A stretch of DNA of 64,000 nucleotides from Polynucleobacter sp. es-MAR-4 (GTDB lineage: Bacteria > Pseudomonadota > Gammaproteobacteria > Burkholderiales > Burkholderiaceae): contig NZ_JACVPF010000002.1 of assembly GCF_018882055.1 (NCBI RefSeq), positions 372,001-436,000 on the forward strand, read 5' to 3'. The notes under the pieces are model-generated. The model was given only the letters and a program-made list of their open reading frames with translations. It had not been told where the DNA came from and ran no database searches. Positions 46,317 to 56,818 of the stretch are shown here, one piece after another; position 1 is the stretch's first letter, and every line of letters begins with the position of its first letter. The position numbers and the translations under genes are program-made.

Positions 46317-47264
46317 TTAGGCCAAAAGAGTGGGCTTGCCGAACTTCCCCAGAAGTGTTGCAAACAGAGACGCAAGCAATCGCTCTAAACGCGTAAATGG
46401 CGTCCAGATACCATTGCCTCTATATTGAAAACGGGCATAAATTTGGTAGTTAGCTGAAAAAGAAATACCTTTAATCCGTTGGTTCATGGCCATTAGGAAT
46501 TGAGGTGCCTTGGAGATTCTCGCTGCTGCAGGCATTTTTTGAGGGCAAAGTTCTGGATCGATACCTAATCCACGAATGTAATCTGCCCTACAGCGATCAA
46601 AGATGACGGCAGCACTGACATTGGCCACACGACTAATTTGCTTGGGGTGCAATCTGTATGTAATTAACTTATCTTTTAAGTTAGCCAATCGATAGCCAGC
46701 TAGAGCGATTTCTTGCCACATTGAATAATCTTCAGCATGATCATTTCCAGGCTTGTAGCGGAACTTTTTGAAAACCTCGGCTCGACCCATGACGGCAGGA
46801 TTACATAGCGGGCAATAAACGCTAATTAACGCCTTGATATCAGCATCCGTGTAGCGCTCTTTAGACTTACGGCGCTTACCGGTTTCTTCATTGTAAGTTT
46901 CATATGCACCACTGCAAAGATCTGCCTTCCCAGCCTCTAGAAATGCAAGCTGCTTTTCTAATCTATCTGGAAAGGCGATGTCATCATTATCTAAGTAGGC
47001 TATATATTGACCACGCGCCATTTCGATTAAAGCGTTTCTTGTCTCTACCAAGCCGCGATTCTCAGCATGGTTTACCTTAACAATCCTGGGATCATCAAAT
47101 TGGTCAATGACTTCCGCAGTCTTATCTGTTGAACCATCGTTAATAATGCACAACTCAAGGTTTGAATAGGTCTGATCCAAAATACTTTGAATGGCCTGCG
47201 CAATATATTTATCTGAATTGTAGGCAGGCATTAAAACGCTGACCAAGGGGTTTTGCTGATTCAT
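46317..47264 (-). CDS. Glycosyltransferase family 2
   Basis: 315 residues. GT-A fold: VSVLMPAYNSDKYIAQAIQSIL near 8-29, NDGSTDKT near 42 and the metal-binding AYLDNDD at 89-95, with the acceptor-side HAEDYSMWQEIA near 175 carrying the ED motif. Inverting sugar transferase of the island; substrate not deducible. 8 bp downstream of the DUF6492 gene and convergent with the GT11 gene (6 bp apart). Confidence 0.92.
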   Translation of the reverse strand: MNQQNPLVSVLMPAYNSDKYIAQAIQSILDQTYSNLELCIINDGSTDKTAEVIDQFDDPRIVKVNHAENRGLVETRNALIEMARGQYIAYLDNDDIAFPDRLEKQLAFLEAGKADLCSGAYETYNEETGKRRKSKERYTDADIKALISVYCPLCNPAVMGRAEVFKKFRYKPGNDHAEDYSMWQEIALAGYRLANLKDKLITYRLHPKQISRVANVSAAVIFDRCRADYIRGLGIDPELCPQKMPAAARISKAPQFLMAMNQRIKGISFSANYQIYARFQYRGNGIWTPFTRLERLLASLFATLLGKFGKPTLLA

Positions 47265-47272
47265 CAGATTGC

Positions 47273-48172
47273 CTATAAATAACTTTGCAGGTAACGGCCA
47301 AAACGCTTTACACGCTTTAGCAATCTGGAGGGTACAGACTTCTGTGATTGACCCAGGTTGAGCTCAGATTCCCATGCCGACTGATAGATGATGCCGAGGT
47401 AATTTTGCGCAAGCTTTTCCTCAGTTTCACCGAGTCGCTTCATTAAGAAATATTGCCAGTCATAGTGATAGGTTCGGAATAGTGGCTCAATCGCAATTAG
47501 GGGAATAGCGCGGTATTTGAGTAATGCTTCACCATAAATTAAGGTCTCAGGCAGATCCGGGCTAATCAATTCCCATAAGCTAATGCCCTTTGCTTGCAAG
47601 TATTGCTCGTCCAGAGATTTCCACACTTTTGCAGACCAAATGAATGGTGCTGGCGCGCAATAAAAGTTAGGGCCCTTTCGATCAAACACCGCTTTGACGC
47701 GCTCCGCTTCCATGCGAAGATCTCTCTCCACCTTCTCTTGGCCACGGTTAGTCGCGATTTGGAAGAGCTCCTTGTTTTGATGAAGTACTGTGTAAGGTAC
47801 GCCATCACTCATCAGAAAATCTGCTTTATAAAAATTTCGGATAAAGACACAATCAGAATCAAGGCACAAATAGTTTTCTGCAAATCCGAGGCGCCAAAAT
47901 TCAGACTTAATAATTTGCTGTGAGAGGCCACCGGGCATTGCTTGGTATTTTGCAAAATCTGCCTTAGGATTTGCAGCAACAATTTCCTCATCTGCCACCC
48001 AGATATAACCCTGCTTACCAAGAACGTTTTCTAGCAAGTCTTTTTCTGATTTTGGGGTGGAGATGTAAAAATCAAGGCAGTCAATATTGAATTGATTTAC
48101 AGACTCTAGCAGGCGCTTTAGGCGCAGAAAATCCCTAGAATACGATTTGCAATAGAGAACGAAGTCTTTCAA
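47273..48172 (-). CDS. DUF6492 family protein, probable glycosyltransferase
   Basis: 299 residues from a TTG with GGAAG upstream. N-terminal FVLYCKSYSRDFLRLKRLLES near 4-24 and a DSDCVF motif at 105-110 (DxD) after IIKSEFWRLGFAENYLCL match DUF6492, a family seen mostly in polysaccharide loci and predicted to be GT-A-like. Function not proven. 15 bp after the GT4-like gene. Confidence 0.75.
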   Translation of the reverse strand: MKDFVLYCKSYSRDFLRLKRLLESVNQFNIDCLDFYISTPKSEKDLLENVLGKQGYIWVADEEIVAANPKADFAKYQAMPGGLSQQIIKSEFWRLGFAENYLCLDSDCVFIRNFYKADFLMSDGVPYTVLHQNKELFQIATNRGQEKVERDLRMEAERVKAVFDRKGPNFYCAPAPFIWSAKVWKSLDEQYLQAKGISLWELISPDLPETLIYGEALLKYRAIPLIAIEPLFRTYHYDWQYFLMKRLGETEEKLAQNYLGIIYQSAWESELNLGQSQKSVPSRLLKRVKRFGRYLQSYL

Positions 48173-48187
48173 ACGAGCTTCCTATAA

Positions 48188-49543
48188 TTATTTTGTGCGA
48201 CTTTGGACTTGGGTCAATATGGTCTTCACCGCTTGATCCACGCCAATCGGCTTCCAAACTGGCTCAATCAACTGCTTTGACTGCCAGTCTAACCAAATTC
48301 TTTCTAGTGCCATAGAAACTCCCACTGAATCACCCTCAGCGCTTAAGTAAGCACCCCTATCTAGTAGCATTTGATCCAGCTGAGGATTGCGATGGGTAAT
48401 TCCCCAAATGGGTCGACCAGTCCAGAGATAGTCATAAAACTTTGACGGAATATATTCTGCACACCACTCATCATTACCATGAAGCAAAATTAATACATCT
48501 GCTTCCTGCATTTTTTCAGCCACGCGCTGGCGCCCAGACTTGCCAGTGATGGAGTCAACCTCAAGACGGCCATGAGCCAATAAAACATCTTCAAAGCCAT
48601 ACTTTTGAATCGCATCAATCGACAAAGAATCTAAGGGGGCACCATAGGCATGCACGCGAATTAAATCCCGGGCTTGTGGATACTTTTTAAATAAAGGCAA
48701 TAAAGCTTCTAAGATGGTGGAAAGAGATCGATCATTTGCCAAAGAACCAAAGTGGCATAGATTCAATTGATCGGCATATTGATGGGCTTGATTTGCGGCG
48801 AGACTTCCAGGGGGCTGGGCTCCTGGAGTCACGACAAATCCATGGGCATTATTTGGGGTATTGAGATTGGGATTGCGCACCTTCGCGTAATGCAAAGCAC
48901 CATCTGTAAACCACCACACCTTGTCAGAAAATCGCGTTAGTTGATTTTCTAAATAATGGCGAAAGCCTGCATCACGGTTTTTAGGTCTGTCAAACCCTTG
49001 ATCATTTGGGTTTTTACGAATCACCAGTGGATCATGCACCTCTGATATCAACTCAATGCCAGTTGCCTTCTTAAGCCAGACGCCAGCCAAGTGTGCGGAC
49101 CACGCACTACCAACTGAGAGCACTACATCTACCTTGCCAGCACGAATTAATCTATAACCATGCAAGAAAGCGGGAAGTGACCAGGACCACTGACTCGAAT
49201 ACCCAAGACATAATTTTTCAATTGCAATTAAGGGGGCCAGCAAAATGGATACCGTTCTGGTAGTCAGCTTATAAATTAAGCCGCGGCCATATTTATTTGC
49301 CACCCAATGACGAAAATCAAAACGAAAACCTGAAGGGCCCCAGGCAATAAATTGATGATGCGGAAACCGCTGATCTTTAATCCCAGTGATAGCACTAAAG
49401 ACGATTGGCTCTACGCCAGCCTCCAGAAAATAAGGGATTTTGTCCGTAATGGTTAAGCTCGCCGCACGGCCATCCATATTAAAAGCATGCGACAAAATGA
49501 GCCAACGCTTTTTATCACTCAACAACGGAAGTTCAACAGTCAC
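48188..49543 (-). CDS. Glycosyltransferase of GT4-like type
   Basis: 451 residues, GTG start. Two Rossmann-like halves of a GT-B fold: N-terminal LILSHAFNMDGRAASLTITDKI near 15-36 and VVLSVGSAWSAHLAGVWLKKATG near 139-161; C-terminal LCHFGSLANDRSLSTILEALLP near 267-288 and YIPSKFYDYLWTGRPIWGI near 377-395, the Glu-x7-Glu-like region being atypical. Possibly a retaining enzyme; substrate unknown. First gene of the DUF6492-GT2 group and the right border of the polysaccharide island before pyrB. Confidence 0.75.
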   Translation of the reverse strand: MTVELPLLSDKKRWLILSHAFNMDGRAASLTITDKIPYFLEAGVEPIVFSAITGIKDQRFPHHQFIAWGPSGFRFDFRHWVANKYGRGLIYKLTTRTVSILLAPLIAIEKLCLGYSSQWSWSLPAFLHGYRLIRAGKVDVVLSVGSAWSAHLAGVWLKKATGIELISEVHDPLVIRKNPNDQGFDRPKNRDAGFRHYLENQLTRFSDKVWWFTDGALHYAKVRNPNLNTPNNAHGFVVTPGAQPPGSLAANQAHQYADQLNLCHFGSLANDRSLSTILEALLPLFKKYPQARDLIRVHAYGAPLDSLSIDAIQKYGFEDVLLAHGRLEVDSITGKSGRQRVAEKMQEADVLILLHGNDEWCAEYIPSKFYDYLWTGRPIWGITHRNPQLDQMLLDRGAYLSAEGDSVGVSMALERIWLDWQSKQLIEPVWKPIGVDQAVKTILTQVQSRTK

Positions 49544-49563
49544 CCTGTAACCCTAGTTCGTCG

Positions 49564-50511
49564 TTAATTGCCGGCAACGATAGACATCACCGCCATTCGG
49601 ACCGCAATACCAAAAGTCACTTGATTGAGGATGACTGACTGCGGCCCATCAGCTACTGCTGAATCAATCTCCACACCACGATTCATGGGTCCTGGGTGCA
49701 TCACGATGGCATCGGATTTCGCTAGCGCCAAACGGGTAGGCGTTAACCCATATTGCTTAAAGAAGGCGTCACCCTCGGGAACTTGGCCCGCCTCCATGCG
49801 CTCCTTTTGAATACGCAGAGTCATCACGACATCAACATCTTTTAAACCCTCTTCCATGGAATGAAAGACTTTAACCCCAAGCATATTCAAATCGCTCGGC
49901 AATAAACTCTCAGGACCAATTGCACGGATATCTTCACAGCCTAGAGTTGTAAGGGCATGAATATTCGACTTAGCAACACGGCTGTGCACAATGTCACCCA
50001 CAATCGCCACCTTTAAGCCCTTAAAATTCTGTTTAAAGTGGCGCATCGTATACATATCTAGCAAGCCTTGGGTTGGATGCTGATGGCTACCATCTCCAGC
50101 GTTCACCACATGCACATGAGATGGCACATGGTTCGCGATTTCAATTGGTGCCTTAGAGACGCCATGACGCACCACAAAAATATCTGCTTGCATCGCCACG
50201 AGGTTATCAATCGTATCCAATAAACTCTCGCCCTTGGCGGTAGAGGAAGTGGAGATATCCAAATTAATCACATCGGCAGATAAACGTTTTGCAGCAATCT
50301 CAAATGTAGTGCGAGTGCGGGTAGAGTTTTCAAAGAACAAATTGAAAACACTCTTTCCACGCAATAAAGGAACTTTTTTTACTTCACGAGCAGGGTCTGT
50401 CACGCTGACAAACTGCTGGGCTGTATCCAAAATATGTAGAATTTGCTCTTTTGGTAGACCTTCCAAAGTCAGAAGGTGGGTTAATTCACCGGCAGCATTA
50501 AATTGGTTCAT
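49564..50511 (-). CDS. pyrB: Aspartate carbamoyltransferase catalytic subunit
   Basis: 315 residues. Condenses carbamoyl phosphate and aspartate in pyrimidine synthesis. Carbamoyl-phosphate loop [12 protein letters not shown] near 60-71, HGVSKAPIE region, [17 protein letters not shown] near 138-154 and [10 protein letters not shown] near 284. Its ATG shares a base with the pyrR stop. No pyrI regulatory chain is present. Confidence 0.96.
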   Translation of the reverse strand: MNQFNAAGELTHLLTLEGLPKEQILHILDTAQQFVSVTDPAREVKKVPLLRGKSVFNLFFENSTRTRTTFEIAAKRLSADVINLDISTSSTAKGESLLDTIDNLVAMQADIFVVRHGVSKAPIEIANHVPSHVHVVNAGDGSHQHPTQGLLDMYTMRHFKQNFKGLKVAIVGDIVHSRVAKSNIHALTTLGCEDIRAIGPESLLPSDLNMLGVKVFHSMEEGLKDVDVVMTLRIQKERMEAGQVPEGDAFFKQYGLTPTRLALAKSDAIVMHPGPMNRGVEIDSAVADGPQSVILNQVTFGIAVRMAVMSIVAGN

Positions 50512-51011
50512 TAAACTCGCTCCTCTAACTGAAAGCTGAAATTCCCAGCAGCATCTTTTTCTAAAACTAAAATTTGTTCTTCAGGAACCTGAATATGCTC
50601 GGCAACAAAGTCCGCGCTAACGGGGAGCTCACGCTTGCCGCGATCAGCTAAGACCATGAGCTCTACTTGAGCCGGGCGTCCAAAATCAAATAATTCATTT
50701 AGCGCAGCACGCAGAGTTCTACCCGTTAATAAAACATCATCAATCAAAATGACGCTGGCACCGTTAACATCAAACGGCAAGTGCGTTGGCATAGTACTAG
50801 CTGTGCGCAATGCCGTCATACCCTTTTCAGCATAGTCATCACGATGGAAGGCAACATTGATGACACCATAGTGTGGCAAGCCTAAATCTTTTGCCAATCG
50901 CTCTGCAATCCATGCTCCGCCCATTGCTAAGCCGACTAACTCAAAAGGACCCAGCTGCGTCCTCTTACGTAAATTTTCTAAGAGCTTTTTATATAACGGT
51001 TCAGCATTCAT
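50511..51011 (-). CDS. pyrR: PyrR-type uracil phosphoribosyltransferase
   Basis: 166 residues from the ATG at 51011; a TTG two codons upstream is possible. PRPP-binding loop [22 protein letters not shown] near 88-109 and a [17 protein letters not shown] segment typical of PyrR. In Bacillus PyrR binds pyr mRNA to cause attenuation; here the 5' leader (51012-51058) is too short for an attenuator and pyrB overlaps it directly, so it may act mainly as an enzyme. Order ruvX-pyrR-pyrB is common in the group. Confidence 0.9.
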   Translation of the reverse strand: MNAEPLYKKLLENLRKRTQLGPFELVGLAMGGAWIAERLAKDLGLPHYGVINVAFHRDDYAEKGMTALRTASTMPTHLPFDVNGASVILIDDVLLTGRTLRAALNELFDFGRPAQVELMVLADRGKRELPVSADFVAEHIQVPEEQILVLEKDAAGNFSFQLEERV

Positions 51012-51058
51012 TCTCAAGTTCCAAGACTATTCATTAACCAATCAATACTTCTCGAGCT

Positions 51059-51451
51059 TTAGCCTGCAAAATATTGCTCCAGAATCAGGGCGGCGGACTG
51101 TGCATCTAGATTGTCCCGCATCTCCGGCTTGCCCTCTAAAACTGCCGATGTATAACGCTCATCCACCCAGGCTACAGGCAGACCAAAACGTCCGTTTAGT
51201 TGATTCCCAAAGCGCTTGGCCTTGGCAGTCATCTCATGTGCAGTACCGTCAGGATGCATGGGTAGGCCAACGACCAGCTGATTGGGGCCCCACTCTTTCA
51301 GAAGACCCTCAATTTGCTGGAACAATTCCTTGATATTGGGGGTGGCAATCGTTTTTAATGCCTGGCCACTTCTACTGACTGAATTACCTACTGCAACACC
51401 GACTCGACGAGTGCCATAGTCAAATGCCATGACTGTAATTGGCTCACTCAT
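51059..51451 (-). CDS. ruvX: Putative pre-16S rRNA nuclease YqgF/RuvX
   Basis: 130 residues. RNase H-like fold: AFDYGTRRVGVAVGN near 9-23 with the catalytic Asp, VVGLPMHPDGTAHEMT near 60, WVDERYTSA near 95 and a final Asp in NLDAQSAALILEQY. Implicated in 16S rRNA 5' end maturation. Stands 15 bp after algH and 41 bp ahead of pyrR; this order is conserved in Proteobacteria. Confidence 0.93.
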   Translation of the reverse strand: MSEPITVMAFDYGTRRVGVAVGNSVSRSGQALKTIATPNIKELFQQIEGLLKEWGPNQLVVGLPMHPDGTAHEMTAKAKRFGNQLNGRFGLPVAWVDERYTSAVLEGKPEMRDNLDAQSAALILEQYFAG

Positions 51452-51466
51452 ACCAGGAAATCCTGC

Positions 51467-52111
51467 TTAAGCATGCCCTGCCTCACCGGAGAGATCGGAC
51501 AAATTAAATCCCAGATGACTCATGGCTTTTTGATAACGCTGACTAAATGGCGTATTAAAAATTACTTCGCTCATTTGCTCACGCGAAACTGGAACATTAA
51601 TCCAACCATTTGCAGTAATCTCTTCCTCCAGCTGCCCCGCACCCCAACCCGCATAACCTAAGGTCATCAAGAACTTTCTTGGGCCATTGCCAATTGCCAC
51701 CGCCTCAAGGACATCCTTGGATGTGGTCATTGTTAAACCACCCGGGATCACTAAGGAAGAGCTATAAGAAAGACTGGGGTTCGACTCATGCAACACAAAG
51801 CCTCGTTCGATTTGTACGGGGCCACCAAAATAAACGGGTTGATCCAATAAGGGTGCAATTTCTAATTTGAGCTCGATTTTGTCAAATAAAGTTGCTAAAT
51901 CCACCTCGGTGGGTCTATTCACCACCAAACCCATAGCACCTCTCTCGGTATGCTCAAAAAGATAGATTACAGAGCCTGCAAAATTGGGGTCCACCATGCC
52001 AGGCATAGCAACCAATAACTGGTTAGCCAAATGATCGGCCGAAAAGGAAATTATTGACTCTGGCGAAGGCGCTGTATCTGAAGCAGAGGGTGCTTTTTTA
52101 GCAGAGGTCAT
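51467..52111 (-). CDS. algH: YqgE/AlgH family protein
   Basis: 214 residues from the ATG at 52111 (MTSAKKAP); the frame could extend to a TTG at 52159. The family core runs from about 22: LANQLLVAMPGMVDPNFAGSVIYLFEH, then GAMGLVVNRPTE, YFGGPVQIERGFVLH, LGYAGWGAGQLEEEI and NGWINVP. Pseudomonas AlgH was named for alginate regulation, but the biochemical role is unclear. Pairs with ruvX downstream. The Ser/Ala/Pro-rich N-terminus (about 20 residues) is extra. Confidence 0.92.
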   Translation of the reverse strand: MTSAKKAPSASDTAPSPESIISFSADHLANQLLVAMPGMVDPNFAGSVIYLFEHTERGAMGLVVNRPTEVDLATLFDKIELKLEIAPLLDQPVYFGGPVQIERGFVLHESNPSLSYSSSLVIPGGLTMTTSKDVLEAVAIGNGPRKFLMTLGYAGWGAGQLEEEITANGWINVPVSREQMSEVIFNTPFSQRYQKAMSHLGFNLSDLSGEAGHA

Positions 52112-52169
52112 ATGGGTATATTTTACCGAATTTGACTCAATGCCAGAGTGAATAAGCAAGCTCCCAATC

Positions 52170-52997
52170 CTAGAGCTTGCCAGTAATCCAGTACGCTAAG
52201 AGCCCAACTAGCTCATGTATGAGCCTATTCCAGTGTTGCGCACCTTCCTCGAGATTAAATGCGCCCCAGTGCAGCTGATTGCCCGTCTGATAATCAACTG
52301 GAACTGGGATGACCTCGATACCCTGTTTTTGGAATATCTTCAGCGATCGATACATATGACTTGCAGAGGTAATGAGGAGCCAAGGTTTAGAGTCTTGCAC
52401 TTCTCCATTGGCACCCTTAAGCGTCAAATCCGCAATCATGGGCTTGATATAGAGCACATTCTCGTAGGTGTTACGAGACTGGTTCTCGTAATGGGCATTC
52501 GAGTCGCTTAAGCCCTGCTCCTGAACAAGCCGCTTGAATGCATCTGACTCAGATAGGCCTTTGGGTGAAAGTCGCCCAGAATACCCACTAAAGATATAAG
52601 CTAGATTTGGGTATTTACGAATGAGCTCAAATGCTTTGGTAACTCGCTCCGCTGAGGAGTAAATGGAGATCTCTCCCCGATCAAGGGCAATTTGACCCCC
52701 CTCAATCGCTCCACCCAAAACAATAATTCCGCCAAGATCTTTTTCCGACAACTCTGAAAGACTGACTTTTGGCACAGCATCCTCAAGCGCCCTTAAGAAA
52801 ATCTCCGACGTAGGCAAATAGCCGATGAGCAATAGATCTGTCATTGCTAGCAGCAAGAAGCGCTTACAAAGATCCGGCTTTCTGAGGCTTAAGAAAAGCA
52901 AGCTTAGCGGTATGAAAATGAAGAGCCAGTTCAAGGGCTCAATACAAAATTGCACCACTTTCGAGAAAATAAAAAAGATCGTATCCATAGTTACCAT
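52170..52997 (-). CDS. ElyC/SanA/YdcF family protein (DUF218)
   Basis: 275 residues. Two N-terminal membrane helices (about 10-36 and 44-62), then a DUF218 domain: GGIIVLGGAIEGGQIALDRGEI near 88, RVTKAFELIRKYPN near 117, FSGYSGRLSPKGLSESDAF near 134, ENQSRNTYENV near 165 and LLITSASHMYRSLKIFQKQG near 206. ElyC in E. coli affects peptidoglycan synthesis and lipid-carrier use. Length and topology match ElyC better than the small YdcF. Divergent from phrB. Confidence 0.87.
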   Translation of the reverse strand: MVTMDTIFFIFSKVVQFCIEPLNWLFIFIPLSLLFLSLRKPDLCKRFLLLAMTDLLLIGYLPTSEIFLRALEDAVPKVSLSELSEKDLGGIIVLGGAIEGGQIALDRGEISIYSSAERVTKAFELIRKYPNLAYIFSGYSGRLSPKGLSESDAFKRLVQEQGLSDSNAHYENQSRNTYENVLYIKPMIADLTLKGANGEVQDSKPWLLITSASHMYRSLKIFQKQGIEVIPVPVDYQTGNQLHWGAFNLEEGAQHWNRLIHELVGLLAYWITGKL

Positions 52998-53064
52998 CGA
53001 TCTTAACCCGTCTTAATCTTCATACCCTCAGCGCTTTACCGTAATTAGCCCTAATATAGGGGCT

Positions 53065-54555
53065 ATGCAAAAAGCTCTCGTTTGGCTCCGTCGTGACCTG
53101 CGTCTATATGACAACGCGGCACTACACCATGCCCTGAAAAATAATAGCCAAGTTTGGCTAGCGTTTATCTTTGATAATGAAATTCTGGATCCGCTGAAAA
53201 CGGAAGATCTCGATGCCAGCGGCCTAAAACATGATCGGCGCGTGGACTTTATATGGCAAGGTCTTAAACAGATAGATGAGCAATTACGTCAACAAGGTGG
53301 TGGATTGATTGTTCAGTACGGAAAACCTACTGCGTGTATTCCGAAGATTGCGGAAGCTTTGGGTGTTAATACCGTTTACACCAATCATGACTATGAACCC
53401 TCGGCTATTACGCGAGATGCCTCTGTTGCCAGATCACTAGAAAAACTTGGTATTGAATTGGAGACTTTCAAGGATCAAGTCATCTTTGAGAAGAAAGAAA
53501 TTCTCACCAATTCAAATACAGTCTTTTCCATCTTTACGCCATACAAAAATAATTGGCTTAAGACCTTGCAAGAAAAAGATATCGCAGCCTATGACTGCAC
53601 ACCCACAAAGGGGCAATTCGCAGCTATTCCTAAAGCACTAGAAGCCCCCTTTCCACCCCTGGAGTCCATGGGCTTTAGCCCAACAGGCATTGAGACATAT
53701 CTACCACCAGGGTCCGAAGGTGGTCAAAGCTTCTTGGAGGATTTTCTTCACCGCATCGATCAATATCAAATCGGTCGAGATTTCCCAGCAATCAAAGGCG
53801 TGAGCTATCTGTCCACTCACCTACGCTTTGGCATGCTATCTATTAGGGGTTTAGTACGCGAAGCCCATCGTCGCATGCTAGCAGGCAGTATGGGAGCAAC
53901 GATTTGGCTGAGCGAACTGATCTGGCGAGATTTTTATTTCATGATTCTCGCCAATCATCCTCGCCTAGCAGATGGCGCCGCCTTCAAACCAGACTACGAC
54001 AATATTGAATGGGAAAGCGGTGCTGTCGCTAAAAAGCTATTTAAAGCTTGGTGCGATGGCAAGACCGGATACCCATTGGTTGATGCTGCTATGTGCCAAC
54101 TCAATCAAAGTGGCTATATGCACAACCGTCTCCGCATGGTGGTTGCTAGTTTTCTTACCAAAGACCTTGGAATTGATTGGCGCTGGGGCGAGATGTATTT
54201 TGCAAAACATCTCAACGACTTCGAGCTGTCTTCGAATAATGGTGGTTGGCAGTGGGCCTCTTCGTCAGGATGTGATGCGCAACCCTACTTCCGCATCTTC
54301 AATCCGATAACCCAATCCCAAAAATTTGATCCTGAGGGAAAATTCATCCGTCGCTATTTGCCACAGCTCGATAAACTTTCCAAGAAATCCATTCATGCTC
54401 CCTGGGAAGCTGGTCATATTGAACTTGAGGCAGCTGGCATCTTATTGGGGCGAGACTATCCAATGCCAGTCGTCAATCATGATGAAGCACGCAAGAAGAC
54501 TTTAGTGCGCTATAGCGTAGTCAAAAAAGTAACTCCGAGCGATCCTGAAACTTAA
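53065..54555 (+). CDS. phrB: Deoxyribodipyrimidine photolyase (class I CPD)
   Basis: 496 residues. Light-driven repair of UV cyclobutane dimers. N-terminal antenna domain begins ALVWLRRDLRLYDNAALHHAL; the FAD domain has TGYPLVDAAMCQLNQSGYMHNRLRMVVASFL near 340-370, WRWGEMYFAKHLNDFELSSNNGGWQWASSSGCD near 376-408 and AQPYFRIFNP. The Trp chain and the Asn-rich segment are consistent with a working class I CPD photolyase. Useful to a surface-water bacterium. Divergent from the ElyC-like gene; apaH follows 37 bp later. Confidence 0.94.
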   Translation: MQKALVWLRRDLRLYDNAALHHALKNNSQVWLAFIFDNEILDPLKTEDLDASGLKHDRRVDFIWQGLKQIDEQLRQQGGGLIVQYGKPTACIPKIAEALGVNTVYTNHDYEPSAITRDASVARSLEKLGIELETFKDQVIFEKKEILTNSNTVFSIFTPYKNNWLKTLQEKDIAAYDCTPTKGQFAAIPKALEAPFPPLESMGFSPTGIETYLPPGSEGGQSFLEDFLHRIDQYQIGRDFPAIKGVSYLSTHLRFGMLSIRGLVREAHRRMLAGSMGATIWLSELIWRDFYFMILANHPRLADGAAFKPDYDNIEWESGAVAKKLFKAWCDGKTGYPLVDAAMCQLNQSGYMHNRLRMVVASFLTKDLGIDWRWGEMYFAKHLNDFELSSNNGGWQWASSSGCDAQPYFRIFNPITQSQKFDPEGKFIRRYLPQLDKLSKKSIHAPWEAGHIELEAAGILLGRDYPMPVVNHDEARKKTLVRYSVVKKVTPSDPET

Positions 54556-54592
54556 TTCCGAAGAAGTAATGCATTCCGATTTAATATAGGGC

Positions 54593-55432
54593 ATGAGCAA
54601 GATCTACGCAGTTGGCGATATTCAAGGGTGCGCACCGTCCCTCAAGGCGCTCGTCAAAAAACTCCCGAAAGATTCCAAGATGATTTTCTTGGGTGATCTC
54701 GTCAATCGTGGACCAGATTCCTTAGGCACCCTGCGCTACCTTAAGCAATTACAAGAAGAAAAACGCATCGAATGCATTCTCGGAAACCATGATCTCCATT
54801 TACTCGCAGTAGATGCCGGCATCCGCAAGACTAAGGGGCTAGATACCGTTCAACCCATTCTTGACGCTCCCGATAGGGCTGAATTGATTCATTGGCTAAG
54901 GCACAGACCAATGGCCCTCAGCAACGGTAAGGTCTTAACAGTCCATGCCGGCGTTCTACCGCAGTGGGATCTGCAGCAGACCATTGATTGCGCGCAAGAA
55001 GTAGAAAAAGCGCTTCGCAAAAAATCCTATAAAGATTTTTTAGCGAATATGTATGGCAATACACCAAACAAATGGAGCAACTCACTTAAAGGGTATGAGC
55101 GTTTGCGCATCATCACCAATGCATTAACCCGTATTCGGTTTTGTACACCAACAGGCATGATGGAGTTTGAGAGCAAGGAAGGATTTGAAGATGGTCCAAA
55201 AGGCTATATTCCTTGGTTCAAAACACAAAAGCGGAAAACTCAAGATTCCCTCATTTACTTTGGGCATTGGTCAACGCTAGGACTGCTGCGACATGAGAAT
55301 GTCATTGGGCTAGATACTGGATGCGTGTGGGGTGGCAAGCTTACCGCCATAGAAATACCTGATTCGGGTAAAGCCAGCAAAGCGCTTGAGATTATTCAAG
55401 TGGATGGCTATGACCACCCACTCAGAATGTAA
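54593..55432 (+). CDS. apaH: Symmetrical bis(5'-nucleosyl)-tetraphosphatase
   Basis: 279 residues. Splits Ap4A into two ADP and in some bacteria removes Np4 RNA caps. Metallophosphatase motifs in order: AVGDIQGCAPSLKAL near 6-20, FLGDLVNRGPDS near 34-45, LGNHDLHLLA near 64, VHAGVLPQW near 120 and HWSTLG near 225. Length is typical (about 270-280). Converges on hemL. Confidence 0.95.
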   Translation: MSKIYAVGDIQGCAPSLKALVKKLPKDSKMIFLGDLVNRGPDSLGTLRYLKQLQEEKRIECILGNHDLHLLAVDAGIRKTKGLDTVQPILDAPDRAELIHWLRHRPMALSNGKVLTVHAGVLPQWDLQQTIDCAQEVEKALRKKSYKDFLANMYGNTPNKWSNSLKGYERLRIITNALTRIRFCTPTGMMEFESKEGFEDGPKGYIPWFKTQKRKTQDSLIYFGHWSTLGLLRHENVIGLDTGCVWGGKLTAIEIPDSGKASKALEIIQVDGYDHPLRM

Positions 55433-55471
55433 TTATCGTTACAACTCTCCATCGCCCAATCAGAAATCCGC

Positions 55472-56764
55472 TTATAACTTCTTAAATGCAGTCTTTGCTG
55501 CGGCGATGATCTCATCAAGCACAGCATTGTCATGTGTAATAGAAGTAAACCCCGCTTCATAAGCAGATGGCGCCAGATATACCCCTTGATCTAACATCAA
55601 GTGGAAGAACTTCTTAAAGGCTTCGATATCAGTTTTAGTCACTGCTTCAAAAGAAGTTGGGACTTGATTGGCGAAGTAAAAACCAAACATACCGCCAACG
55701 CTATCTACAGCGAATGGCACGCCCGCTTCATCAGCCGCAATCTTTAAGCCGGCCATCAGCTTCTCTGTTTGACCAGTGAGGCATTCATAGAAACCTTCAC
55801 GGGAAATAATCTCCAAAGTCTTTAAGCCTGCTGCTACTGCTACCGGATTACCCGACAAGGTACCTGCCTGGTAAACATTTCCCAAAGGCGCAAGTTTGGA
55901 CATGATTTCTTTTCTACCGCCAAAGGCAGCCATCGGCATGCCGCCGCCCATCACCTTACCAAGACAAGTGAGATCGGGTGTGATGCCTTGCAAAGATTGG
56001 GCGCCACCTAGTGCAACCCGAAAGCCTGTCATCACTTCGTCGTAAATTAATACACTGCCATGCTGACTGGTGAGCTGACGCAGTGTCGATAAAAACTCAG
56101 TTGACGGCTGAATGAGGTTCATGTTGCCGGCAATCGGCTCAATAATGACCGCAGCAACCTGATCGCCCTGCTTCTGAAATACCTCCTTCAGTGCCGCCAC
56201 ATCGTTATATGGCAATACCAAAGTATGTTTCACTAAATCATGTGGCACACCACCAGACGACGGTGCATTTTGAGTCGAATCTGCAAAGGTTAAGAGACCA
56301 GAGCCTGCCTTCACCAGCAAGCTATCCGCGTGCCCGTGATAGCAGCCTTCAAACTTGATGATGAGATCACGGCCTGTGTAGCCACGTGCGAGACGCAAGG
56401 CACTCATTGTTGCTTCGGTCCCACTCGAGACCATGCGCACTTGCTCAATGCTAGGAACCAACTGGCAAATGCGTTCTGCTAATTCGATTTCGCCCTCGGT
56501 AGGAGCGCCGTAGCTAAAGCTGGTTTCTGCAGCCTGCTTAACTGCTTCAACCACCTCTGGGTTCGCATGGCCAGCAATCATCGGCCCCCAGGACATGATT
56601 AAGTCAATGTAGCGTTTGCCTTCAGCATCCCAAAAATAAGGGCCTTTAGCTTTAGCAACAAAGCGGGGGGTACCACCCACCTGACGAAAAGCACGGACTG
56701 GCGAGTTCACTCCACCCGGAATGGTCTTTTGCGCGCGCTCAAATAAGATGTCGTTTTGTCCCAA
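55472..56764 (-). CDS. hemL: Glutamate-1-semialdehyde 2,1-aminomutase
   Basis: 430 residues. PLP enzyme making 5-aminolevulinate in the C5 tetrapyrrole pathway. [20 protein letters not shown] near 8-27, NSGTEATM-like [16 protein letters not shown] near 117, [11 protein letters not shown] near 140, [12 protein letters not shown] near 235 and the PLP lysine in [18 protein letters not shown] near 266. Length is normal. Rubredoxin gene upstream on the same strand, as in many Betaproteobacteria. Confidence 0.97.
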   Translation of the reverse strand: MGQNDILFERAQKTIPGGVNSPVRAFRQVGGTPRFVAKAKGPYFWDAEGKRYIDLIMSWGPMIAGHANPEVVEAVKQAAETSFSYGAPTEGEIELAERICQLVPSIEQVRMVSSGTEATMSALRLARGYTGRDLIIKFEGCYHGHADSLLVKAGSGLLTFADSTQNAPSSGGVPHDLVKHTLVLPYNDVAALKEVFQKQGDQVAAVIIEPIAGNMNLIQPSTEFLSTLRQLTSQHGSVLIYDEVMTGFRVALGGAQSLQGITPDLTCLGKVMGGGMPMAAFGGRKEIMSKLAPLGNVYQAGTLSGNPVAVAAGLKTLEIISREGFYECLTGQTEKLMAGLKIAADEAGVPFAVDSVGGMFGFYFANQVPTSFEAVTKTDIEAFKKFFHLMLDQGVYLAPSAYEAGFTSITHDNAVLDEIIAAAKTAFKKL

Positions 56765-56818
56765 GATACTGCCCTGCTTTCGCTAAAGTATTTTTAGTAA
56801 TTAATTCATTTAAAGCGA

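Noticed and set aside
51012..51058. Possible PyrR attenuator in front of pyrR-pyrB
   Set aside because: Only 47 bp between ruvX and pyrR, with no hairpin pair or T run.
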